NCBI GenBank assembly: GCA_964410625.1
Contig: CAYPHY010000074.1
Location: forward strand, 1 to 13,343
Direction of reading: 5' to 3'
DNA length: 13,343 nt
Origin: CAYPHY01 sp964410625
GTDB lineage: Bacteria > Chloroflexota > Anaerolineae > Promineifilales > Promineifilaceae
Under the pieces are notes generated by a model. It was not told where the DNA came from, ran no database searches, and saw nothing but the letters and a program-made list of their open reading frames with translations. Shown here piece by piece: positions 6,624 through 11,512 of the stretch. The position numbers and the translations under genes were made by a program. Numbering within the stretch: position 1 is the first letter of the stretch; every line of letters starts with the position of its first letter.

Positions 6624-7448
6624 ATGGGACGAATGATTATGTTGATGGTAACGGCCGCCCTACTCCTGTTAGCTATCGTGGCCTGTACGCCTGCTGGCGG
6701 AGAGCCGGAAGCGACGGGCGATGGGGCGGTTACGCTGGAGGATTTGGAAGGAACGACCTGGAACCTGGACAGCTATGGCCCGGCCGATAGCCCAATTGAA
6801 CCGTTGCCGAATGCGATACCGACCCTGCATTTTGAGAATATGGGTTCGATTAATGGTTTCAGCAGTTGCAACCATTATTTCAGTGAAATTGTGATAGATG
6901 GGGCTAATGTTACAATAAGTGGCGTGGGTGGCACAGAGATGGCTTGCCTTGACACGGGCGTGATGGAGCAGGAGAGCGCATATTACAACGCCTTATCCTC
7001 GGCGCAGACTATCGCCAGGGATGGGAATTCGCTGGTGATTGGCTATGAGGGTGGCGAGTTGCGTTATACGCTGCAGGAGCCAACGCCGGATGCGGCGCTG
7101 GTGGGGACGGAGTGGCAGCTTCATACGTTCCTCAGCGGGGAAACGGCCGATAGCACCGCCAGCTCGCTGATCGGTGATTCGACGATCAAGCTGATTTTCA
7201 ATGAAGATGGTACGGTGGGCGGCCATGGTGGCTGCAATAGCTACGGCGGCAACTATCAGCTTGATGGCGAAAATCTAACCATTGGCGAACTCAACCGAAC
7301 GGTGATGGATTGCGAACCTGAGGGAGTTGGCGAGCAGGAAACGATGTATCTGAATGCTTTGGGAACGGCCGAGCGCTATTCCATCGCAGGGGATCAGTTG
7401 ACCATTAACTATCCTGATGGCGGCTTGGTCTTTTCAGCCGCACAATAA
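6624..7448 (+). CDS. lipoprotein with two META (HslJ-like) domains
   Basis: This 274-aa protein has a short signal peptide ending in the lipobox LAIVAC (Cys21), so it is exported and probably membrane-anchored. Two META domains follow, at about 38-152 and 156-274, each beginning with a G-T-x-W element (GTTW 43-46, GTEW 161-164) and containing a Gly/Asn-rich loop with Cys (INGFSSCNHYF; GGHGGCNSYGGNY) and a second Cys in a C-x(n)-EQE segment (MACLDTGVMEQE; MDCEPEGVGEQE). The two domains are clearly related and arose by duplication. META domains occur in heat-shock protein HslJ and secreted proteins, and their biochemical role is not established. AAGGAG 7 bases before the ATG fixes the start. 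The next gene begins 88 bases on, after two hairpin repeats. Confidence 0.88.
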   Translation: MGRMIMLMVTAALLLLAIVACTPAGGEPEATGDGAVTLEDLEGTTWNLDSYGPADSPIEPLPNAIPTLHFENMGSINGFSSCNHYFSEIVIDGANVTISGVGGTEMACLDTGVMEQESAYYNALSSAQTIARDGNSLVIGYEGGELRYTLQEPTPDAALVGTEWQLHTFLSGETADSTASSLIGDSTIKLIFNEDGTVGGHGGCNSYGGNYQLDGENLTIGELNRTVMDCEPEGVGEQETMYLNALGTAERYSIAGDQLTINYPDGGLVFSAAQ

Positions 7449-7450
7449 GA

Positions 7451-7517
7451 ATATAGAAATCGGGTTTCTTAGTTGTTACTAGAGGAGGCAACGTGCTGAT
7501 ATAGAAACTCGGTTTCT
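7451..7517 (+). repeat. two AGAAAC/GTTTCT hairpin repeats, 48 bases apart
   Basis: Near-identical 19-base units beginning ATATAGAAA and ending GGTTTCT or GGGTTTCT lie at 7451-7469 and 7499-7517. The second is a perfect 6-bp hairpin (AGAAAC, loop TCG, GTTTCT); the first carries one mismatch. The second ends directly before the Shine-Dalgarno AAGGAG (7519-7524) of the next gene. Dispersed AGAAACNNNGTTTCT-like palindromes are, as I recall, frequent in cyanobacterial and Chloroflexota spacers. Confidence 0.6.
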
Positions 7518-7536
7518 AAAGGAGTTCCATGGGTTC

Positions 7537-8955
7537 ATGTCTTTATGGCGTATACATCATTATAGACTGGTTCGATTATTCTTGGTCACGGCTGTGCTGC
7601 TTGCCTTAGTCGCCTGTCGTATCAACGAAAACAATGCTGTCGGGGAGCTGGTTTCGACGCAGCCGGCAACCCCACCACCGCAGACCATTTCACCTACACC
7701 AACCAGCCTGCCAACAGCAAGCCCCACTCACCCACCAGACCCGACATCCACGCCGACAGCAGAACTGACCTCTACAATCCAGCCCACGCTCACACCGACC
7801 GCTTCGCCCACTCTGGTTCAAGCAACACCGACCCTATCCCCCGAACTGGCGGCTTTGCGTGTGGTCTTTGTTCGTGAGCAGCAGTTGTGGTTGTGGCAAG
7901 GAGGAACGGCGGTAGCGTTGACGGCCGCCGATGAAGATACCAAAGCGCGACTTTCGGATGATGGCGAGATGGTTGCTTTCTCTCGACAGCGTGAATTATG
8001 GGCGATTTCGGCCGATGGCAGCGATGAACGTTTACTGCTGGGCGTGAGTGACCTTGAAGCACTAGGAACTGAGAACTCTGAGCTTGCTGTAGATGAATTT
8101 GATTGGGTTCCCGATAGCCACCATTTGCTGTTTAACACCGCCCTGATTACCCAAGAAGTCTATCGCCCGACAGATGATCTGTACAGCGTTAATGTAGATA
8201 CGAGTCAATGGCGATTATTATTGCCAGCGGGCGAAGGAGGCTGGGGATTCAAGTTTTCTCCCGACGGAAAGTACGTTGCCCTGATGACCCCAGAGCAAAT
8301 TAGCGTGGCTAATCTTGATGGAACTAACAGGCGAACCTTATTGACCTATGAGCAGATGTACACTTACAGTGGCGGCAGCCTCTATGCCGACCCGGTTTGG
8401 TCGCCAAACAGCGATGCACTGATGGTTGACATACGGCCGCAAGACCCTTTGGGAGAGGATGCCGGAGAGCCGGTGGAAATATGGTATTTGCCCCTTCAAG
8501 AGGGTGAGGCGACGCTGGTGGCGGAAGTAGATGCCTCTCCTTTCTTTCATGGGGTGTATATCTCTCCTGATCTGACGCGGCTGGCCTTTGCACAGACGGC
8601 CGCCAACGACGGACAACCGGCCGACTTTTACACCAGCCAGATAGATGGCACAGACCGCGAACTGTTCTATAAGGGAGTAGGGGGCTTTGAAAGCTGGCAT
8701 CCTGACTCGAATCGTTTCTTATATTGGCAAGGCGAGCAGCGTGATCTTTTCCTGGGGCAAGTGGGCAGCAGGGAACCATTATTTCTGACGGATTTAGATA
8801 TTGTTAGCGTGGCCTGGATTGATAGTGAACATGCTCTTTATCGCAGCGGAGAAAACGGCAATTTTGCATTACACATCGGGGTGATGGCCGAACCGGGGGT
8901 GACGTTGTTGGTGGCTGAACAGGTTAGCAACAGGTGGTTTGATTTTAGCCATTAA
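7537..8955 (+). CDS. lipoprotein with TolB/WD40-like beta-propeller
   Basis: This 472-aa protein has a signal peptide ending in the lipobox LALVAC (Cys27), a long Pro/Thr/Ser-rich linker (about 41-102), and a C-terminal domain of repeated PD40/TolB-like blades: LSDDGEMVAFSRQRELWAI (138-156), a FSPDGKYVAL segment, WSPNSDALMVD, SPDLTRLAFA, WHPDSNRFLYW and a last blade near the C-terminus. It should sit on the outer face of the membrane with the propeller displayed by the linker, probably in binding or protein-protein contact; no ligand can be predicted. The start is unusual: AAGGAG is spaced 4 bases from an out-of-frame ATG at 7529 and 12 bases from the in-frame ATG at 7537, and there is no other in-frame start before the signal peptide. 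Codon use and CGGCCG density match the neighbours. Confidence 0.85.
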   Translation: MSLWRIHHYRLVRLFLVTAVLLALVACRINENNAVGELVSTQPATPPPQTISPTPTSLPTASPTHPPDPTSTPTAELTSTIQPTLTPTASPTLVQATPTLSPELAALRVVFVREQQLWLWQGGTAVALTAADEDTKARLSDDGEMVAFSRQRELWAISADGSDERLLLGVSDLEALGTENSELAVDEFDWVPDSHHLLFNTALITQEVYRPTDDLYSVNVDTSQWRLLLPAGEGGWGFKFSPDGKYVALMTPEQISVANLDGTNRRTLLTYEQMYTYSGGSLYADPVWSPNSDALMVDIRPQDPLGEDAGEPVEIWYLPLQEGEATLVAEVDASPFFHGVYISPDLTRLAFAQTAANDGQPADFYTSQIDGTDRELFYKGVGGFESWHPDSNRFLYWQGEQRDLFLGQVGSREPLFLTDLDIVSVAWIDSEHALYRSGENGNFALHIGVMAEPGVTLLVAEQVSNRWFDFSH

Positions 8956-8969
8956 TCGCATATAAATGC

Positions 8970-8998
8970 TTGCTAATCAAGGTAAAGCGTGTTATAGT
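8970..8998 (+). promoter_or_regulatory. promoter of rplS
   Basis: TTGCTA (8970-8975), a 17-base spacer, and TATAGT (8993-8998), the best plus-strand promoter match in the region. Transcription would begin near 9005 and enter two hairpins before rplS, giving about 130 bases of leader. Confidence 0.5.
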
Positions 8999-9006
8999 AA
9001 AATTTC

Positions 9007-9030
9007 TAGCCCGCTAGACGGGCTATCTTT
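9007..9030 (+). terminator. hairpin plus T-run: terminator or rplS-leader attenuator
   Basis: TAGCCCG (9007-9013) pairs with CGGGCTA (9019-9025), loop CTAGA, followed by TCTTTTT. It fits an intrinsic terminator for the lipoprotein gene ending at 8955. But it lies just after the promoter at 8970-8998, so rplS transcripts would begin with it, which also allows an attenuator. Confidence 0.6.
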
Positions 9031-9067
9031 TTGCTTGCATTTATAAGAATATAAAATGACGTTTTGC

Positions 9068-9107
9068 AGCAACGTTCCGTAGATGGAACGTTGTTGGTTT
9101 TTGTGAT
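9068..9107 (+). promoter_or_regulatory. second leader hairpin upstream of rplS
   Basis: CAACGTTCC (9070-9078) pairs perfectly with GGAACGTTG (9085-9093), loop GTAGAT; A9068 and G9069 extend it to 11 pairs with one G-T. A T-rich stretch (9094-9119) follows. It lies 41 bases before the rplS ATG and may be a ribosomal-protein leader element for autoregulation; I cannot match it to a known leader family. Confidence 0.45.
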
Positions 9108-9134
9108 TTTTGTTGATTTGCGGAGTATTTAGCC

Positions 9135-9497
9135 ATGTCCGATTTATTGCTGAAAGCATTTGATAAGGAAGACAGCCCAGAGCTGCCTGAACTGCGTGTG
9201 GGGGATAGTGTGACGGTCTACGTGCGGATTAACGTGGGCGACCGGAATGAGCGTGTGCAGATGGTGCGCGGGACGATCATCCGGCTGCGGAATAGCGGCA
9301 ACAATGCCAATTTCACTGTCCGTCGTATTGCCTCGAATGGGATTGGGGTTGAGCGCACTTTTCTGTTGCGTTCGCCGCGTATTGAGAAGATTGAAGTCCA
9401 CCGCCATGCCCATGTGCGCCGGGCGCAGCTTTATTATCTGCGCGACCGCACCGGCAAGTCGGCTCGTTTGCGCGAAAAGCGACTAATGAGTGAATAG
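9135..9497 (+). CDS. rplS: 50S ribosomal protein L19
   Basis: This 120-aa protein is ribosomal protein L19 of the large subunit, at the 30S-50S interface. Diagnostic segments are RVGDSVTVYVRINVGDRNERVQ (21-42, an L19 core), RGTIIRLRNSG (45-55), FTVRRIASNGIGVERTFLL (60-78), PRIEKIEVHRHAHVRRAQLYYLR (81-103) and the C-terminal RTGKSARLREKR. Length is normal. In many bacteria rplS ends the rpsP-rimM-trmD-rplS operon; here it stands alone with its own promoter and leader, between a lipoprotein gene and a hydrolase gene. GGAG at 9122-9125, 9 bases before the ATG, supports the start. The stop codon TAG lies within the inverted heptamer repeat that follows. Confidence 0.98.
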   Translation: MSDLLLKAFDKEDSPELPELRVGDSVTVYVRINVGDRNERVQMVRGTIIRLRNSGNNANFTVRRIASNGIGVERTFLLRSPRIEKIEVHRHAHVRRAQLYYLRDRTGKSARLREKRLMSE

Positions 9498-9584
9498 TGG
9501 TTAGTGGATAGTGGTTAGTGAATAGGGGATAAGGTAGACTACTGGCTATTATTCTATTCACTAGCCACTAATCACTATCCACTC
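9488..9584. repeat. foldback of opposed degenerate heptamer arrays after rplS
   Basis: From 9488 rightwards runs a degenerate 7-base tandem array (GTGAATA, GTGGTTA, GTGGATA and variants, about 6 units). At 9554-9584 the same family runs in the opposite sense (TATTCAC, TAATCAC, TATCCAC). Over 31 positions the arms 9488-9518 and 9554-9584 are complementary at 26, giving a large imperfect hairpin. The rplS stop (9495-9497) is inside the left array. Confidence 0.75.
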
Positions 9585-9585
9585 A

Positions 9586-9620
9586 AAAAGGGGTGAAAGC
9601 CATAGGCTTTCGCCTCTTTT
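9586..9620. terminator. intrinsic terminator after rplS
   Basis: AAAAGGGGTGAAAGCC (9586-9601) pairs with GGCTTTCGCCTCTTTT (9605-9620) around ATA. The GC-rich core has one G-T pair and is flanked by an A-run and a T-run, a standard, potentially bidirectional, intrinsic terminator. It lies about 90 bases after the rplS stop, past the foldback. Confidence 0.75.
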
Positions 9621-9646
9621 GCGTTTATAGTTAGATTCTCAAGGTC

Positions 9647-9725
9647 TTTTTTGACACGAATTTCACGAATGGCACGAATAGAAAACGCTTTTATTCGTGA
9701 AATTCGTGTTATTCGTGTCAAAAAA
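9647..9725. repeat. foldback of opposed CACGAAT 9-mer arrays
   Basis: Three 9-base units ending CACGAAT (9653-9679) face three opposed ATTCGTG units (9693-9719). The outer 15 bases, TTTTTTGACACGAAT (9647-9661) and ATTCGTGTCAAAAAA (9711-9725), are perfectly complementary and pairing continues inwards with a few mismatches. T-runs and A-runs at the ends make it terminator-like. CACGAATTTCACGAAT-type repeats are, as I recall, common in spacers of several environmental phyla. Confidence 0.75.
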
Positions 9726-9727
9726 AT

Positions 9728-9755
9728 TTGATTACGTAAGTTCTGATTCTATACC
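9728..9755 (+). promoter_or_regulatory. weak candidate promoter for the C26 hydrolase
   Basis: TTGATT (9728-9733), 16 bases, TATACC (9750-9755). It starts directly after the 9-mer foldback and would give a short leader before ATG 9771. Moderate match only. Confidence 0.35.
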
Positions 9756-9770
9756 TTAAAAGATTTGCCT

Positions 9771-10523
9771 ATGTCTACTTTGATCCGTAAACCGATTATT
9801 GGCTGCACGACGTATCGCAAGACGGCCGCCCAAACGCCGCCGATCCCGATTATGGCCTTGATGCCGAGTTATATTGAGGCGATCCAGGCGGCAGGGGGGA
9901 TTCCGCTGCTCATTCCGTTGGGGCTGAGTGAGGATGATTTGTGCGAAATTTTTGAGCGGGTGGACGGGTTATTGTTGCCCGGTGGAGGGGATGTGGCTGC
10001 CCACCATTATAATAGCCAACATCCTGATTTGATCAGCGAAGTGGATGAGGTGCGCGACGAGGTGGAGATTTTTCTGGCGCGGCTGGCGGTGCAGCGGCAG
10101 AAGCCGTTGTTGGCGATTTGTCGCGGCCATCAGGTGTTGAATGTGGCGTTGGGGGGGACGTTGTATGAGGATATTCCATCACAATTTCCAGATGCATTGC
10201 GCCATGACAACTTCAACCTCTTTCCGCGTGACCATCTGGCCCATCCGGTGGCGGTGACGGCGGGGAGCCGGTTGGCGGCGCAGTTGAATGGCGCGGCCGA
10301 AGTGCAGGTCAATAGCCTTCATCATCAGGGGGTGCGGGATGTGGCGCCGGAGTTGACGGCCGTTGCCCTTGCCCCGGACGGCGTCATCGAAGGGATTGAG
10401 GTTCCGGGCCATCCTTATGCGATTGGCGTGCAGTGGCACCCGGAGAATCTAATTGACAACGACCCGTTGATGTTGGGGTTGTTTAGGGGGTTGACGGGGG
10501 CGGCGGTAAATGGTGAACGGTAA
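9771..10523 (+). CDS. gamma-glutamyl-gamma-aminobutyrate hydrolase family protein (peptidase C26, PuuD-like)
   Basis: This 250-aa protein has the class I glutamine amidotransferase fold. The nucleophile is Cys117 in AICRGHQVLNVALGG (115-129), with His223 and Glu225 in VQWHPENL (220-227) completing the triad; GLLLPGGGDV (66-75) forms the conserved oxyanion-side loop and MALMPSYIEAIQAAGG (28-43) the substrate-side helix. Family members hydrolyse gamma-glutamyl amides, as PuuD does in putrescine breakdown, but no putrescine genes are nearby and the substrate is unknown. It is cytosolic. The start is ATG 9771; an in-frame TTG two codons earlier (9765) is less likely, and there is no strong Shine-Dalgarno for either. 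The last codons and the stop lie inside the palindrome at 10513-10618, so the repeat contributes the C-terminus (NGER). Confidence 0.9.
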   Translation: MSTLIRKPIIGCTTYRKTAAQTPPIPIMALMPSYIEAIQAAGGIPLLIPLGLSEDDLCEIFERVDGLLLPGGGDVAAHHYNSQHPDLISEVDEVRDEVEIFLARLAVQRQKPLLAICRGHQVLNVALGGTLYEDIPSQFPDALRHDNFNLFPRDHLAHPVAVTAGSRLAAQLNGAAEVQVNSLHHQGVRDVAPELTAVALAPDGVIEGIEVPGHPYAIGVQWHPENLIDNDPLMLGLFRGLTGAAVNGER

Positions 10524-10618
10524 TCGGTAATCAGTAATTGGAGATTAAGAGAGCGGGAGATTAGGAGACTGATAACCGCTTACTAATCACCGATTACCGA
10601 TTACGGATTACCGTTCAC
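10513..10618. repeat. large foldback of opposed heptamer arrays between convergent genes
   Basis: GTGAACGGTAATC (10513-10525) is perfectly complementary to GATTACCGTTCAC (10606-10618). The next 22 bases on each side still pair at 18 positions, so arms of about 35 bases match at 31. Each arm is a degenerate heptamer array (GTAATCG-like units). It includes the stop of the left gene (10521-10523) and ends one base before the stop of the right gene (10619-10621), so both convergent messages would carry the hairpin. Confidence 0.8.
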
Positions 10619-11038
10619 TCAATCTTCCCCAAAGGAGGCTAACGCCTCCTCCTCATCGGTATAAACTTCTAGAAAGTCGCTAAAACCAGTTAGTTCCAGC
10701 GTCTTTTGGATGCGCGGCTGGGGATTGAGCAGCTTGCAGCTTGGCTCAAACCCGCGCTCCACGTCTTCGGCGATGGCATGAAACGCTTGCCAACCTTCTT
10801 CTGGGCTGGGCGGTTCTTCGCCGCGCATCAGCAGGGCGATACTGTGTAGGGCCACCAGGCCAGAACTGGACATGAAGGATAGATCGCCGAGGTCGAGCAG
10901 GAGGTTACGCGCTCCGGTCATCGAAAGGTGGCGCACGCGGTCAATGACTTCCTGATAATTGGAGGCGTCGAGTTGGCCGGAGAGGCGCATGATGGTTACG
11001 GGGACTTTGGCTTGTCGTTGTTCAATTGTTATTTCCAT
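10619..11038 (-). CDS. STAS-domain protein (anti-sigma factor antagonist-like)
   Basis: This 139-aa protein is a single STAS domain of the SpoIIAA/RsbV type: MRLSGQLDASN (17-27) gives the first strands, NLLLDLGDLSFMSSSGLVAL (45-64) the core strand and switch loop, and FSDFLEVYTDEEEAL (119-133) the last helix. Ser58 lies where SpoIIAA has its phosphorylated Ser, but the preceding conserved Asp is Ser57 here. About 30 residues (72-101, acidic and Pro-rich) are inserted compared with SpoIIAA. It would normally bind and sequester a serine-kinase anti-sigma factor; no kinase or sigma gene lies in this window. The Shine-Dalgarno-like AAGGGG about 9 bases before the ATG supports the start. Sixty-five bases of heptamer repeat separate it from the MazG gene upstream. 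Confidence 0.85.
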   Translation of the reverse strand: MEITIEQRQAKVPVTIMRLSGQLDASNYQEVIDRVRHLSMTGARNLLLDLGDLSFMSSSGLVALHSIALLMRGEEPPSPEEGWQAFHAIAEDVERGFEPSCKLLNPQPRIQKTLELTGFSDFLEVYTDEEEALASFGED

Positions 11039-11057
11039 ATTGTATAACCCCTTGAAA

Positions 11058-11106
11058 ATGGTTAATGGTCAATTGTTAATGGTTAATCGTTAATTGTCAA
11101 TCATTA
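11058..11106 (-). repeat. seven-unit degenerate heptamer array (consensus ATGGTTA)
   Basis: Seven consecutive 7-base units fill 11058-11106 exactly; variants include ATGGTCA, ATTGTTA, ATCGTTA and ATTGTCA around ATGGTTA. The stop codon of the MazG gene (11106-11104, minus) is in the last unit. On the minus strand one unit junction produces TTGACA (11100-11095), 17 bases before AACAAT (11077-11072), so the array may double as promoter for the STAS gene. Confidence 0.8.
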
Positions 11107-11439
11107 ATCCTGTAGTTTTGGGTTGTTGGCGTGGCGGTGGCGGTCGCGGTGGGTTTTCTTGTCCAGGTTTTTTTGGAAGGCGGCCGTTAAGTCCACCCCC
11201 GTTTGATTGGCCAGACAGAGGAGGACAAAGAGAACGTCGGCAAATTCGTCGGAGAGGTCGTAGGCTTTGTCTGATTGCTTGAAGCTCTGGTCGCCATATT
11301 GGCGGGAGAGGATGCGGGCGACTTCGCCGACCTCTTCGACGAGGACGGCGAGGTTGGTTAGTTCGGAGAAGTAGCGCACGCCGATGGTGTGTACCCATTG
11401 GTCTACTTCTTCCTGGCATTGGCGGAGGGTGATGTCCAT
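11104..11439 (-). CDS. MazG-like nucleotide pyrophosphohydrolase
   Basis: This 111-aa all-alpha protein matches a single MazG-type NTP pyrophosphohydrolase domain. The metal-binding motif is complete: EEVGE (35-39) and DEFAD (64-68), i.e. the E-E-x-x-E ... E-x-x-D pattern, framed by LTNLAVLV and VLFVLLCLANQTGVDL helices. Such enzymes cleave NTPs or modified nucleotides to NMP and pyrophosphate with magnesium, for house-cleaning or control of nucleotide pools. The length is typical of compact single-domain members, shorter than two-domain E. coli MazG. No MazE/MazF genes are nearby. The ATG at 11439 lacks a Shine-Dalgarno, so translation may be leaderless or weak. The C-terminal tail (KKTHRDRHRHANNPKLQD) is basic and low in complexity. 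Confidence 0.85.
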   Translation of the reverse strand: MDITLRQCQEEVDQWVHTIGVRYFSELTNLAVLVEEVGEVARILSRQYGDQSFKQSDKAYDLSDEFADVLFVLLCLANQTGVDLTAAFQKNLDKKTHRDRHRHANNPKLQD

Positions 11440-11448
11440 TTCTATAAG

Positions 11449-11512
11449 AGAGACTGAGAGACTGGGAGATTGGGAGACTAAATCTCCCAGTCTCTTAATC
11501 TCTTAGTCTCCT
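11449..11512. repeat. eight-unit octamer palindrome between amidase and MazG genes
   Basis: Four octamers in one sense (AGAGACTG twice, GGAGATTG, GGAGACTA) are followed by four in the other (AATCTCCC, AGTCTCTT, AATCTCTT, AGTCTCCT). The two halves form a foldback. The amidase stop (11505-11503 on the minus strand) and its last codons, GGA GAC TAA, are made from a repeat unit. The array also fills the region directly upstream of the MazG ATG. Confidence 0.8.

Noticed and set aside
9771..10523. Assignment as puuD with a putrescine pathway role
   Set aside because: No other Puu genes in the window; only the family, not the substrate, is supported.
11058..11106. Possible replication-origin iterons
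   Set aside because: The heptamers are degenerate, recur at several gene ends, match no DnaA box and no rep or dnaA gene is near.
11104..11439. MazG gene as part of a MazEF toxin-antitoxin locus
   Set aside because: Neither neighbour is MazE or MazF; they are a STAS protein and an amidase.
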